33,560 nucleotides of DNA from the NCBI GenBank assembly GCA_038852315.1, contig JAWCKF010000019.1:1-33560 (forward strand), in the 5' to 3' direction. The stretch's first letter is position 1, and each line of letters opens with the position of its first letter. Below the pieces are notes generated by a model. It did no database searches. It was not told where the DNA came from and saw nothing but the letters and a program-made list of their open reading frames with translations. Both the position numbers and the translations under genes were made by a program. The DNA is from COMBO-56-21 sp038852315. GTDB taxonomy: Archaea > Thermoplasmatota > Thermoplasmata > UBA10834. This document shows, one piece after another, positions 1-8,037 of this stretch.

Positions 1-768
1 CGCGGCCTCGAGCTCGGGATTGATCTTCTCGAGGTCTGACACGTTCCACACGCGCACCTCCCTGAAGCCCGAGGGGTGCAGGTACCTCGCCTCGCGCGGC
101 CCGCCGTATCCTATCGACACGACGTTGCGCCTGTAACCGTAGTGCTGTCTCATCTTCGAGTGGTCGCCCATGGGCTTCCTCCACTTGGTCCTCTGGAGGC
201 GCTTCCTGGCGTGCCATTCCTGCCTCAGGAACGCGGGGCGCCTCGAAGACACCTCCGCTCGCTTCCTGAGCGCAAGCAGGGTCTCCTTCGGGAGCTTCGG
301 CTTGAGCTTCACCTCGTAGCCCGCCTCCTCCTCCTCGATCTCGACCTCCTCCTCCTTCTCGGCCACGGCTTCCTCTTCCTCGCGCTCAGGCTCCTTCTCC
401 TCCTCGGCCTCGGCCTCCGTCTTCTCGGCCTCGGGCTCCTTCCGCTCCGGCTCCTTCTCCTCTTCGGGCTCGGGGGCCTTCTCAGGCGCCTTCGCTGGCG
501 CCGCCTTGACCTTCCTGGTCTTCACAGCGGTCTTCTTGGGCTCGGCAGCCTTCGCGACGCCCAGGTCCTCCCTCCAGTGCTCGATCGTCTTCGGCCCGAC
601 GCCCTTGAGGTGGTCGTGTATCTCCTTCACCCTCGCCTCGTCCTTCAGGGCCTCCGCGAGCTCCTCCGGCGAGCCGATGCCGATCGCTTCGAGCTTGGAG
701 ATGTACTCCTCCTTGAACATGCTCAGTTTCATGAACTCCTCGTGGTGTCTTTGCGTCTTCTCGGCCAT
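1..768 (-). CDS. rpl32e: Ribosomal protein L32e (3' end outside window)
   Basis: Large-subunit protein. The visible 256 codons start at ATG 766-768 and run off the left edge; about 25-30 C-terminal residues should be missing judging from the family's usual end. Three parts are visible: an N-terminal helix-hairpin-helix-like domain (about residues 1-65, with IGIGSPEELAEAL and LKGVGPKTIEHW), a long acidic Glu/Lys/Ala/Pro linker (about 75-145), and the L32e core (KLPKETLLALRKRAEVS, QEWHARKRLQRTKWRKP, GYGGPREARYLHPSGF). Haloarchaeal L32e also has an N-terminal extension of this kind. It follows L6 by five bases and is the last operon gene in view; the family's usual next neighbour, L19e, would lie outside. 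Confidence 0.93.
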   Translation of the reverse strand, partial: MAEKTQRHHEEFMKLSMFKEEYISKLEAIGIGSPEELAEALKDEARVKEIHDHLKGVGPKTIEHWREDLGVAKAAEPKKTAVKTRKVKAAPAKAPEKAPEPEEEKEPERKEPEAEKTEAEAEEEKEPEREEEEAVAEKEEEVEIEEEEAGYEVKLKPKLPKETLLALRKRAEVSSRRPAFLRQEWHARKRLQRTKWRKPMGDHSKMRQHYGYRRNVVSIGYGGPREARYLHPSGFREVRVWNVSDLEKINPELEAA

Positions 769-773
769 CAGCC

Positions 774-1316
774 TCACCTCCCTGGCTTCTGGATGATGTA
801 TATGCCATCCTGGAAGACCCTCGGGTCGTACCCCTTGATCTTCGTCGCGCGCTCGATGTTCGCAGCCGTCTGTCCCACGGCCTCGACGTCGGGACCGGTG
901 AGCTCGACGATGTCTCCTTTCACCGTCACCTTCGTGGCGCCGAGTATCTCGGTCTTCCTGGGAGACTTCTCCCCGAGGAAGTTCTCGATGACGAAGGTGG
1001 AGCCCTTCACCGACGCCTTTATCGGGAAGTGGGCGTACACTATCTTCATCCTGTACTCGAACCCCTTGGTCACGCCCTCGATCATGTTGCGTATGTGCGA
1101 CGCGTAGGTGCCAACGAGCGCCTTCTCCCTCTTCCTCGGCAGCTCGCTCGAGACGACGATGTGCGCGCCCTTCCTCTCGACCTTCACCCTGGGGTGCGCG
1201 AGCCTTCTCGAGACCTCACCCAGCGGCCCCTTCACCTTGACGGTCCCGCCGGGCTCGAGCGTCACCTGGACCTTCTCGGGCACCTCGATCTCCTCCTTCA
1301 GCAAGCCCAGCCTCAT
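774..1316 (-). CDS. rpl6: Ribosomal protein L6
   Basis: Large-subunit protein of 180 residues, normal for archaeal L6, with the duplicated L6 fold: first half around PGGTVKVKGPLGEVSRRL, second half around FLGEKSPRKTEILGATKV. I chose ATG 1314-1316 because a GAGGTG Shine-Dalgarno site lies six bases upstream. An in-frame GTG at 1325 would start inside that site. It follows S8 directly in the operon. Confidence 0.95.
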   Translation of the reverse strand: MRLGLLKEEIEVPEKVQVTLEPGGTVKVKGPLGEVSRRLAHPRVKVERKGAHIVVSSELPRKREKALVGTYASHIRNMIEGVTKGFEYRMKIVYAHFPIKASVKGSTFVIENFLGEKSPRKTEILGATKVTVKGDIVELTGPDVEAVGQTAANIERATKIKGYDPRVFQDGIYIIQKPGR

Positions 1317-1326
1317 CAGGTCCACC

Positions 1327-1716
1327 TCAGTACACGAACGCCAGCAGCTTGCCGCCGACGCCCCCCTTCTTCGCCTCCATGTGAGTGAGCACGCCCTTGG
1401 TCGTGGTGAGTATGAGCAGCCCGAAGTCCTGGGCTGGGAGGTACCTGGCCTCGTACTTCTCCAGGTCCTGGACCTTCACGGAGTACCTCGGCCTTATGAC
1501 GCCGCAGTTGTTGATGTTGCCTGCGAGCTTCACCCTGAATATGCCTCCCCGGCCATCGTTCGCGAACTCGAACTGGCTGATGTAGCCGTTCTCCTGCATG
1601 ACCTTCAGCACGCGGCCTATGAGCTTCGACGAGGGGCGGATTATGCACTCCCCCTTGCCGACCCTCTCCGCGTTCCTGATGACAGACATCGCGTCGTTGA
1701 GTGTGTCGTGCTGCAT
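1327..1716 (-). CDS. rps8: Ribosomal protein S8
   Basis: Small-subunit 16S rRNA-binding protein, 129 residues, matching the usual archaeal length of about 130. It opens with MQHDTLNDAMSVIRNAERVG, and the C-terminal half has the S8 signature region GLLILTTTKGVLTHMEAKK. ATG 1714-1716 is preceded by GAGGTG with seven bases of spacing. An in-frame TTG at 1722 is too close to that site. It lies between S14 and L6 in the standard spc order. Confidence 0.95.
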   Translation of the reverse strand: MQHDTLNDAMSVIRNAERVGKGECIIRPSSKLIGRVLKVMQENGYISQFEFANDGRGGIFRVKLAGNINNCGVIRPRYSVKVQDLEKYEARYLPAQDFGLLILTTTKGVLTHMEAKKGGVGGKLLAFVY

Positions 1717-1727
1717 GTCCAATCACC

Positions 1728-1874
1728 TCAGGAGTACTTCCTGAAACCTATGTGGGGGGCGATCTCCCTGAAGCATTGCCTGCACAGGTGCATGCCATAC
1801 CTCCTGATGATCCCCCTCTTCCTGCCGCACCTGGTGCATCCGTCGATCCTGCCGAACTTCTTCTTTGGCTTCAA
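1728..1874 (-). CDS. rps14: Ribosomal protein S14 (zinc-binding form)
   Basis: A 48-residue small-subunit protein, too short for many ORF finders. It has the zinc-binding pairs Cys13/Cys16 (CTRC) and Cys31/Cys34 (CRQC), and ends GFRKYS as archaeal S14 does. The reading frame begins with TTG at 1872-1874, which overlaps the L5 stop codon (TTGA), so translation is probably coupled to L5. No ATG precedes the conserved FGRIDGCTRC region, so a TTG start is required. Confidence 0.93.
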   Translation of the reverse strand: MKPKKKFGRIDGCTRCGRKRGIIRRYGMHLCRQCFREIAPHIGFRKYS

Positions 1875-2383
1875 TCGACCACCTCCACTCCGAACTTGCT
1901 CTTGACGAACTCATGCCCTTCCTTGCGCGTGATCCTGTGGTGCTTCGGCAGGCGCCTGCGCATGATCCTCCTGTTCTGCACCCTCTTCCCAGGGCGCGCG
2001 AGGGAGACGCACACGTCCATGCCGAATATGCCTATCTCCGGGTCGTACTTCATCCCGGGGAAGTCCGTGTAGTCGGTGATGCCGAACGAGAAGTTCCCCT
2101 CTGGGTCGAACGAGTAGCTCGCTATCCTGTTCTCCCTTATCCACAGCGCCTTCCTGACGAACTCCTCGGCCTCCTTACCCCTGAGGGTGACCTTGCACCC
2201 GATCTGCATGCCCCTCCTTATGCCGAGGTCCCTGTTCGTTGTCCTCGCCACGGTCCTCACGGGCTTCCTCCCCGTGACCATCTGGAGGACCTTCTCCGCC
2301 TTCAGCAGGCGCTCGCCAGCGTCGCCTACGCCGATGTTGACGACGGCCTTCTCGAGCCTGATCTCCCTCATCCCCTCGCTCAT
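1871..2383 (-). CDS. rpl5: Ribosomal protein L5
   Basis: Large-subunit protein that binds 5S rRNA, 170 residues. Recognisable blocks are RLEKAVVNIGVGDAGERL at the start, then GRKPVRTVARTTNRDLGIR, and SFGITDYTDFPGMKYDPEIG, the conserved central region. ATG 2381-2383 overlaps the S4e stop codon as ATGA, with a GGAGG site inside the end of S4e. Its own stop overlaps the S14 TTG start. Confidence 0.95.
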   Translation of the reverse strand: MSEGMREIRLEKAVVNIGVGDAGERLLKAEKVLQMVTGRKPVRTVARTTNRDLGIRRGMQIGCKVTLRGKEAEEFVRKALWIRENRIASYSFDPEGNFSFGITDYTDFPGMKYDPEIGIFGMDVCVSLARPGKRVQNRRIMRRRLPKHHRITRKEGHEFVKSKFGVEVVD

Positions 2384-3096
2384 GCGGCCTTCGCCTCCAG
2401 CAGCCTTATCTCGGGCGTCTTGTCGCCCACGACGAACACGTTCTCCTTCACCGTGCTGAAGCCCTCCTTGAACGTCACGAGGTTGGGCGCGGACCCCCTC
2501 CTCACCTGGTAGTCCTCGACAGTCTGTATCGTCCCGGGATGCGACCCTCCGGTCAGCAGTGCCAGACTGCCCTTCTCAAGCTTGTAGGCCTTCAGGACCT
2601 TCTGGGAGGGCAGCTCGATCTTCAGCACGTCGCCCGTCTTGTACTGGTCCTTCGGGAGCAGGATGCACCTGCCGTCGTGGAGGTTGAGCTGTGTCTTGCC
2701 GCCGCGCACGGTGGTCTTGTCGTCTATCCTGACGAGCTTCCAGCCCTTCTCCGCCTCCTCTATGGGCACGAGCCTGAGCTTCGCCTTGTAATCCACCAGC
2801 ATCCTGTAGCTCTGCTTCGTCCTGTTGACGGTGACCACGTCCATCAGCCCCACGGGGTACTTGTAGTCCGTGACGACCTTCCCGTCAACGGATATCTCGC
2901 GGCTACCTATGATGAACCGTGCCTCCCTCGAGTTGTCGCACAGCCTCAGCATGTCCCTGACTACCGAAAGGAGCGGTATCGACTCCGCGGTGCCGTGCGG
3001 GCCCGGCCTCGGCTTCGTCACCCAGTGGCTCGTCTTCCGGGGTATCGCCCACGTCTTCGGTGCGGCCATGCGCTTTATGTGCTTCTTCATGGTCAT
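2380..3096 (-). CDS. rps4e: Ribosomal protein S4e
   Basis: Archaeal/eukaryotic small-subunit protein, 238 residues. The N-terminus (KKHIKRMAAPKTWAIPRKT) is typical. It is followed by the S4 RNA-binding region (residues about 45-100) and the central and KOW-like C-terminal parts (GGKTQLNLHDGRCILLPKD, GGSHPGTIQTVEDYQVRRG). I chose ATG 3094-3096, which overlaps the L24 stop as ATGA with an AAGGAGG site four bases upstream. A second ATG two codons later (3090) is also possible. Confidence 0.95.
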   Translation of the reverse strand: MTMKKHIKRMAAPKTWAIPRKTSHWVTKPRPGPHGTAESIPLLSVVRDMLRLCDNSREARFIIGSREISVDGKVVTDYKYPVGLMDVVTVNRTKQSYRMLVDYKAKLRLVPIEEAEKGWKLVRIDDKTTVRGGKTQLNLHDGRCILLPKDQYKTGDVLKIELPSQKVLKAYKLEKGSLALLTGGSHPGTIQTVEDYQVRRGSAPNLVTFKEGFSTVKENVFVVGDKTPEIRLLEAKAA

Positions 3097-3470
3097 CGCG
3101 CCTCCTTGAGACTGTCGAGCTTGGCCTTCCTCCACGGGTCTGACAGGTCCAGCTTCGTTATCAGCACGTCGGACGGGTCGACGGGCTTGGGCTTCTGCGT
3201 CCCGTCAGCCTTCGGTATGGTCACGTTCTCGACGATTATCTTGCACTCCTTCAGGTCGACGGAGGCGACCTTCGCCTCGATCGCCTTGAAGTCCTTGGCC
3301 CCCCTGATTATCTTGACCGTGTCGCCCTTCCTGACAGGCAGGGAGCGCACGTTGTACTCCTTGATGAGGGGTGGGTCGAGGTGCGCCGAGACCATCCGCT
3401 TCTTCTTGTGCAGCGGGGCGTGCGCCCTCGCCCTCCTCTGTTTCCTGGCCTTCGTGCTCGTAGTCATCAT
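3093..3470 (-). CDS. rpl24: Ribosomal protein L24
   Basis: Large-subunit assembly-initiator protein, 125 residues. The archaeal N-terminal basic stretch (KARKQRRARAHAPLHKKKR) is followed by the KOW motif (LPVRKGDTVKIIRGAKDFK, about residues 44-62). Two ATG codons stand in tandem at the start, after a GAGGGGATC site. Its stop codon overlaps the S4e start. Confidence 0.95.
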   Translation of the reverse strand: MMTTSTKARKQRRARAHAPLHKKKRMVSAHLDPPLIKEYNVRSLPVRKGDTVKIIRGAKDFKAIEAKVASVDLKECKIIVENVTIPKADGTQKPKPVDPSDVLITKLDLSDPWRKAKLDSLKEAR

Positions 3471-3480
3471 GCGGATCCCC

Positions 3481-3879
3481 TCACACTATCATCGAGGCCA
3501 CCGCGGCTATCCTCGGCCACCTCTCGGCGGCCTCGCGCGCGACAGGCCCCTTTATGTCCGTGCCCTTGGTCTCGCCCGTCTCGGTCACTATGACCACGGC
3601 GTTGTCCTCGAACTGCACCATGGTCCCCTCGGGCCTCCTGAACGGCCTCTTCTGCCTCACTATGACCGCCCTGAAGAGCTGCTTCCTCGTCTCGGGCGTG
3701 CCCTTCTTCACGGTCACGACCATCATCTCGCCCAGGGCGGCGTTCGGATACCTCCTCTTTGTCCCGTGGTACGTCGGCACGCTCACCACCTGGACGACCT
3801 TCGCGCCCGTGTTGTCGATGCACTCCAGCCTGGCACCCGTGGGGATGCCCCTGGTCTGTCTTCCCGGAATACCCTTCAT
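3481..3879 (-). CDS. rpl14: Ribosomal protein L14
   Basis: Large-subunit protein of 132 residues, the usual archaeal length, starting MKGIPGRQTRGIPTGARL with the L14 core CIDNTGAKVVQVVSV. ATG 3877-3879 has an AGGTG site six bases upstream. A GTG three codons earlier (3888) is less likely because it overlaps that site. The S17 stop is nine bases before the start. Confidence 0.95.
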   Translation of the reverse strand: MKGIPGRQTRGIPTGARLECIDNTGAKVVQVVSVPTYHGTKRRYPNAALGEMMVVTVKKGTPETRKQLFRAVIVRQKRPFRRPEGTMVQFEDNAVVIVTETGETKGTDIKGPVAREAAERWPRIAAVASMIV

Positions 3880-3888
3880 CGCGACCAC

Positions 3889-4245
3889 CTAGTGCCTGTT
3901 CTCGATTATCACGAATGAGACCCTCTTGCTGAGGGGCCTGCACTCGGCGATGGTGACCCTGTCGCCCTGCTTCGCCTGGAGGCAGGGCGGGGAGTGCGCG
4001 AGGTACTTGCTGGTCCTCTTCTCGTACCTCTCGAACTTGGGGATGTACCTGAGGTACTCCCTCTGCACTATCGCCGTGCCCTGCATCTTCGTCGACGTGA
4101 CCACGCCGTCGAGCATCGTCCCGCGCACGGAGAGCCTGCCGTGGAACGGGCAGTGCTTGTCCTTGCACGCCGACTTGGGAGGCTCGACGTCGATGCCTAT
4201 GTCCCTCGTCGCCGGGCCCGGCTCCTTCTCTATCTTTCTGGCCAT
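3889..4245 (-). CDS. rps17: Ribosomal protein S17
   Basis: Small-subunit protein, 118 residues. It has the archaeal N-terminal extension with the conserved cysteine region ACKDKHCPFHGRLSVRG, then the OB-fold core (MLDGVVTSTKMQGTAIVQREYL, GDRVTIAECRPLSKRVSFVI). It ends on a TAG codon directly ahead of L14. It sits between Rpp29 and L14, as in most euryarchaeal operons. Confidence 0.95.
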   Translation of the reverse strand: MARKIEKEPGPATRDIGIDVEPPKSACKDKHCPFHGRLSVRGTMLDGVVTSTKMQGTAIVQREYLRYIPKFERYEKRTSKYLAHSPPCLQAKQGDRVTIAECRPLSKRVSFVIIENRH

Positions 4246-4256
4246 GCCTCTTCACC

Positions 4257-4520
4257 CTACCTCACTTTCTTTATCCTGTCCTCGGGTCTGAACCTGATGT
4301 CCTTTCCGGAGACGATGTGCGTCCTCGGGCCTTCGAAGAACCTGAACTTGCAGCACTCCTTGGGGAGCCTCTTCTCCTTCCCGCCGACCTCTATGGTGAG
4401 CATGTTCCTGGTCTCGTCCACAACGCGGCCCCGGAGCCCGACGTACTCCCTGCAGGTCGACTCCAGCACTTCCACCTCGAGCCCCATGAACTCCCTCCTC
4501 CGGAAATCTGACGCGATCAT
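4257..4520 (-). CDS. rnp1: RNase P protein component 1 (Rpp29/Pop4)
   Basis: Protein subunit of ribonuclease P, which trims tRNA 5' leaders; this subunit helps the substrate-recognition domain of the RNA. It is 87 residues long with the Sm-like barrel core FMGLEVEVLESTCREYVGLRGRVVDETRN and the closing segment IVSGKDIRFRPEDRIKK. Its position between aIF1 and S17 is standard for archaea. It stops at TAG. The Pop5 subunit is encoded separately at 19348-19686. Confidence 0.93.
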   Translation of the reverse strand: MIASDFRRREFMGLEVEVLESTCREYVGLRGRVVDETRNMLTIEVGGKEKRLPKECCKFRFFEGPRTHIVSGKDIRFRPEDRIKKVR

Positions 4521-4526
4521 GCTATG

Positions 4527-4826
4527 CTACCTGCTCTCGACGGAGAACCCCAGCTCCTCGAGGACCTCCTTCACCTTCTTCTTGTGGTCGCCCTGCAGCT
4601 CTATCCGGCCATCCTTGAACGTGCCGCCGGCGGCGCACCTCGTCTTCAGCTTCCTCGCGAGGTCCTCCATGTCTATGTCGGCCGAGTCTATCCCCTCGAC
4701 CACGGTCACCACCTTCCCGTAGCGTCTGGTGTCCGTCAGTATGCGTATCTTCTGCTGCTCCTTCGCTATCTGCTCGCACATGCACAGCTCTTCTGGTAGC
4801 CCACACACCGGGCAAATCCCTGCCAT
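4527..4826 (-). CDS. Translation initiation factor aIF1 (SUI1)
   Basis: Initiation factor that monitors start-codon selection on the small subunit. It is 99 residues long, with an N-terminal zinc-knuckle-like pattern (Cys5, Cys8, Cys15, Cys17 in ICPVCGLPEELCMC) and the SUI1 domain from about residue 25 (TRRYGKVVTVVEGIDSADID, then LKTRCAAGGTFKDGRIELQG). The start overlaps the L29 stop by one base (TAATG), implying coupled translation. It ends in TAG. Confidence 0.93.
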   Translation of the reverse strand: MAGICPVCGLPEELCMCEQIAKEQQKIRILTDTRRYGKVVTVVEGIDSADIDMEDLARKLKTRCAAGGTFKDGRIELQGDHKKKVKEVLEELGFSVESR

Positions 4827-5185
4827 TACTTCTTCTCCTCCTCGTGCTGGCCCGTCGGCCCAGGGGCCGCGGCCCTCCTCCTTCCCGACTCCTTCCTCTT
4901 CGGCCTGGGTGCGCTCCTCGTCTCCCTCTTCCCGCGCTCCCCGGGCGCCTTGCTAGCGGTCGTCTCGGCCGGCCCCTTACGCTTGGCCAGCTCCTGCTCC
5001 CGCATGACAGTGTGTATCCTCGCGATGTTCGTTCTGAGGGCTCGTATCTTGCCGGGGCTGGCCGGCGCTCCGCCCATCGCCGCTATCCCGCGCTCGTGCA
5101 TCAGCTCGTCGCTGAGCTCCTTGAACTTCGCCCTCACCTCCTCCGGGCGCATCGCCCTGAGGTCCTTCATCCTGATCAGCGCCAT
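4826..5185 (-). CDS. rpl29: Ribosomal protein L29 with basic C-terminal extension
   Basis: Large-subunit protein near the exit tunnel, 119 residues. The L29 coiled-coil core spans about residues 1-70 (MALIRMKDLRAM, ELSDELMHERGIAA, RTNIARIHTVMREQELAK). A tail of about 50 residues rich in Lys, Arg, Ala and Pro follows, ending in an acidic-basic EEEKK. I chose ATG 5183-5185 because a GGAGGG site lies nine bases upstream and it gives the family N-terminus. The ATG at 5194 sits on that site. It has the only TAA stop I saw. Confidence 0.9.
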   Translation of the reverse strand: MALIRMKDLRAMRPEEVRAKFKELSDELMHERGIAAMGGAPASPGKIRALRTNIARIHTVMREQELAKRKGPAETTASKAPGERGKRETRSAPRPKRKESGRRRAAAPGPTGQHEEEKK

Positions 5186-5190
5186 CCGGT

Positions 5191-6258
5191 TCATCCCTCC
5201 TTCTTCTCCTCACCGGCCGGCTGCTGCTCCGCAGGCTCCTGCCCTTTCGCGGGCTCCTGAGCAGCATCCTTCTTCTCCTGAGGACGCTCTTCCTTCGAGG
5301 CCTCCGCGAGCGGCTTCGCCTCATCAGACGGCGCTATCGCCTGAGGCGGCGCCGGGACGATGGCCTCGGTCGGCGCGGCCTCTCCCGCGGCCTGCTCCTT
5401 CTTCTTCCGCCTCCGCACGGGCTTCTTCTCGCCCTCCGGGGCTTGTGCGGTGGCCGCACCCTCTTCGGGTGCTGCGGCCGCCTCCTTCTTCTTCCGCGGC
5501 CTCTTCGGTTTCACCGCGGCTGCCGCGGCCTCAGCGGGCACCTCCGCCTCCGCGCTCTTCTTCAGCTCCTCGAGCGCTTCCGCGGCCTTCTGCTCCTCCG
5601 TCTTCTCCTTCGCCGCCTCCTCGGGCGTGGGCTGCGGGGGCGCGGCCGGTGCCGCCTCCGGCTGCGGCGGTATTATCTGTATCTCGTCCGGCAGCCTGGC
5701 CTTCGGATGCATTATCTGCACGGTTACGCCCATGACGCCGGGCTTGAGCTTGGCCACAGCGAACCCCTCCTGCATGAAGTCGAGCTTGGCCTGGCCGCAG
5801 TACTTGATGTGGCCTTCCTTGAACTTCTCAGTCCTGTGCCTCGCGCCCGTGAGCTTCCCCGCGATTATGACCTGGCATCCCCTCGCGCCCGCATCCATGA
5901 TCCTCCTCACGGTCGAGTGCCCCGCCCTCCTGAAGTGCCAGCCCCGCTCGAGCGCGTTCGCGAGCTTCTCGGCCATGATCTGCGCGTTCAGGTTCGGGTT
6001 CTCGACCTCTTGGACCTCGATCTGCGGGTTGTTGAACTTGAAGTCCTCCTCGATCGCCTTCGTGAGGCTCTTGATGGCCTCGCCCCTCCTGCCTATCACC
6101 AGCCCGGGGCGCTCAGTGATGAGCGTGACCCTCGTGCCCATGGGCGTCCTCTGCACGTCCAGGCCTCCGAAGCCGGCCCTGCCGACCTTCTTCATCATGT
6201 ACTCCTTCAGCAGGACCCTGCGGATGTTCTCAGTGACGAACTTCCTCTCGCTGGCCAT
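5191..6258 (-). CDS. rps3: Ribosomal protein S3 with very long low-complexity C-terminal tail
   Basis: Small-subunit protein at the mRNA entry site, 355 residues. The core (about 1-197) has the KH domain with its GRRG loop at 56-59 (PGLVIGRRGEAIKSL) and the C-terminal S3 domain (GRSxR-type region HFRRAGHSTVRRIMDAGARG, about 108-127). The remaining 158 residues are almost only Ala, Glu, Lys, Pro and Gln, with two similar basic blocks (KPKRPRKKKEAAAAPEEG and KKPVRRRKKKEQAAGEAA). Archaeal S3 commonly has a short acidic tail, but this one nearly doubles the protein. The tail stays in frame with no stop up to the L29 start, so it is coding rather than read-through. Confidence 0.95.
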   Translation of the reverse strand: MASERKFVTENIRRVLLKEYMMKKVGRAGFGGLDVQRTPMGTRVTLITERPGLVIGRRGEAIKSLTKAIEEDFKFNNPQIEVQEVENPNLNAQIMAEKLANALERGWHFRRAGHSTVRRIMDAGARGCQVIIAGKLTGARHRTEKFKEGHIKYCGQAKLDFMQEGFAVAKLKPGVMGVTVQIMHPKARLPDEIQIIPPQPEAAPAAPPQPTPEEAAKEKTEEQKAAEALEELKKSAEAEVPAEAAAAAVKPKRPRKKKEAAAAPEEGAATAQAPEGEKKPVRRRKKKEQAAGEAAPTEAIVPAPPQAIAPSDEAKPLAEASKEERPQEKKDAAQEPAKGQEPAEQQPAGEEKKEG

Positions 6259-6277
6259 GTGATTCCGTCTCCCGCGT

Positions 6278-6727
6278 CTAGGACGCCTTGACCTCCTCGA
6301 GTATGATCTCTATGTTCGTGGTCTGCTCGTTCCATGGGGTGCTCCTGCCCTGCGCCCTCGGCATGTACGACTTCTCTATCCTGCCCCTGTGCGCCGCCGC
6401 GACCTTGATCCTCATGTTGTCAGCTTCCAGGCCCTTGTACTCGGCGTTCGACTGAGCGCTCTCTATGACCTTCAGTATCGCGAGGGCGGCCTTCCTGGGA
6501 TACCTGCCGGCGCCCGCGCCCTTCTTCGGGTTCAGCCACTTCTTGTAGCGCGTGTAGGGCACCGCGGTCCTCAGCTCGGCCACGCTCCTCAGGTACTTCT
6601 TCGCCTCCTCGACCTTCATGCCCTTGAGCATCTTGCACACCTCGCGACAGTGCTTCGGCGAGACGCTTATCTCCACGCCGATCGCCCTCGATGTCGTCTC
6701 AGGGTCGGTCTCCATCGTGTAGCCCAT
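6278..6727 (-). CDS. rpl22: Ribosomal protein L22
   Basis: Large-subunit tunnel-lining protein, 149 residues. Conserved segments are SPKHCREVCKMLKGMKVEEAK near the start, NPKKGAGAGRYPRKAA in the centre and KSYMPRAQGRSTPWNEQTTN, the tunnel hairpin region, near the end. ATG 6725-6727 has GGAGG eight bases upstream; a GTG at 6745 would start before that site. It ends in TAG. Confidence 0.94.
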   Translation of the reverse strand: MGYTMETDPETTSRAIGVEISVSPKHCREVCKMLKGMKVEEAKKYLRSVAELRTAVPYTRYKKWLNPKKGAGAGRYPRKAALAILKVIESAQSNAEYKGLEADNMRIKVAAAHRGRIEKSYMPRAQGRSTPWNEQTTNIEIILEEVKAS

Positions 6728-6741
6728 GTCATCATCCTCCG

Positions 6742-7326
6742 TCACTTCAGCGGCATGAACTTCGAGGACCTGGTAGCGCCGACTCCCAGGCCAGAGTGCT
6801 TGACGGGCTTCCTCGTGAGAGCGAACTCCCCGAGGTAGTGGCCTATCATCTCGGGCTTGATCTCCACGGGGACGAACTCCTTCCCGTTGTGGACGCTGAC
6901 GGTCTTCCCCACGAACTCTGGCAGGATGGGTATCTCGCGCCTGTGGGTCTTCAGGGGCCCGTCCGCCTTCCTCAGCCTCCTGATGAACGACTCCTGCTCC
7001 GGGTTGAGACCGCGTATGTACGTCCTCCGGGCCCTCGCGGGCAGCAGCTCGATTATCTCAGCGAACGGCATCTTCAGGAGCTCCTCCATCGTGTGGCCCC
7101 TGTACGTGAACTCCTTCTTCCTCCGGGCCTGTATCTGGCTCCTCTTCTTCCTCAGCTTCCGGCGCGCGGCCTTGGCAGACCCCGCGTGCCGCGCGGACGG
7201 CTTCAGCTTCTTCTCCTTCGCCTCGGGCGCGGCGGCTGCCGGGGCGGCAGCTGGTGCGGGCGCAGCTGCAGGCGCCTTTCCGCCGGCCGGCGGTGCCTTG
7301 GCCTCCTCCTTCTTGTCCTCAGCCAT
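6742..7326 (-). CDS. rps19: Ribosomal protein S19 with Ala/Pro-rich N-terminal extension
   Basis: Small-subunit head protein, 194 residues, longer than usual. The S19 core lies in the C-terminal two thirds (RRKKEFTYRGHTMEELLKM, LLPARARRTYIRGLNPEQESF, SVHNGKEFVPVEIKPEMIGHYLGEF). About 50 N-terminal residues are a low-complexity Ala/Pro/Lys stretch, followed by a strongly basic segment. ATG 7324-7326 overlaps the L2 stop by one base (TGATG). The frame is open further upstream only as a shadow of L2. Confidence 0.94.
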   Translation of the reverse strand: MAEDKKEEAKAPPAGGKAPAAAPAPAAAPAAAAPEAKEKKLKPSARHAGSAKAARRKLRKKRSQIQARRKKEFTYRGHTMEELLKMPFAEIIELLPARARRTYIRGLNPEQESFIRRLRKADGPLKTHRREIPILPEFVGKTVSVHNGKEFVPVEIKPEMIGHYLGEFALTRKPVKHSGLGVGATRSSKFMPLK

Positions 7327-8027
7327 CACTTCACCTTCTTCCTCTTCTTGGGCGCCAACCTGCCGACCTTCCTGCCCGGCGGGGTGTTCCTGCCCACGCT
7401 GGACTGCGTGCCGACATGCGGGTGGCTGCCTCCACCGTGCGGGTGGTTGACCGGGTTCATCGCTATCCCCTTGACCTTGAAGTACGCCTTCGCCTTGCCG
7501 CGGTAAGCGTGGAACTTCTTGCCCGACTTCGCGAACGGCTTCTCCTTGTGCCCTCCGCCCGCGACCAGCCCCACGGTCGCGAGGCACTTGGGGTCGACCT
7601 CCTTGAACTTGCCAGAAGGCATGAGCAGGACGGTCTTCTCACCGTGCGTCACTATCGTGGCCGCTGCCCCCGCAGTCCTCGCCAGCTTGCCCCCGTCGCC
7701 TGGCTGTGATTCCACGTTGTAGACTATCGTCCCCTCTGGCAGGTCGCCCACGGGGACGGTGTTGCCCGCGGCCACGGCGGAAGCCTCCCCGAACGCGACC
7801 TGCTGGCCGACGGTGGCGCCGTCAGGGGCGATCATGAAGTGATACTCGTCACCGTACGCCACCTTCGCCAGCGGCGCTATCCTGCCAGACTCGTGGACGA
7901 TGTCCACTATCGTGCCGACCGCGCGCCTCAGCGGCGGGTGCTTCGCGTCCGTGAACCTGAGGTGCCTGGGAGACCTGTAACGTCCGAAGCCCCTGCCCCT
8001 CCTCTGTGTTATGAGCCTCTTACCCAT
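7326..8027 (-). CDS. rpl2: Ribosomal protein L2
   Basis: Large-subunit protein close to the peptidyl transferase centre, 233 residues. It begins MGKRLITQRRGRG like other archaeal L2 proteins, and carries the hallmark MNPVNHPHGGGSHPHVG near residue 195, containing the functionally important histidine. ATG 8025-8027 has GAGGTG six bases upstream; the in-frame GTG at 8036 is less likely. S19 follows with a one-base overlap. Confidence 0.96.
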   Translation of the reverse strand: MGKRLITQRRGRGFGRYRSPRHLRFTDAKHPPLRRAVGTIVDIVHESGRIAPLAKVAYGDEYHFMIAPDGATVGQQVAFGEASAVAAGNTVPVGDLPEGTIVYNVESQPGDGGKLARTAGAAATIVTHGEKTVLLMPSGKFKEVDPKCLATVGLVAGGGHKEKPFAKSGKKFHAYRGKAKAYFKVKGIAMNPVNHPHGGGSHPHVGTQSSVGRNTPPGRKVGRLAPKKRKKVK

Positions 8028-8037
8028 GCGTGCCACC

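Noticed and set aside
2539..3918. Long open frame of over 450 codons on the plus strand
   Set aside because: It lies opposite S4e, L24 and L14, which are certain. Its Leu/Arg/His-rich translation is typical of antisense shadow in GC-rich DNA. Similar long frames opposite nnr, L3 and L4 were dropped for the same reason.
7327..7587. Upstream extension of the S19 frame
   Set aside because: It is an out-of-frame shadow of L2; the ATG at 7326 overlapping the L2 stop fits the operon pattern.
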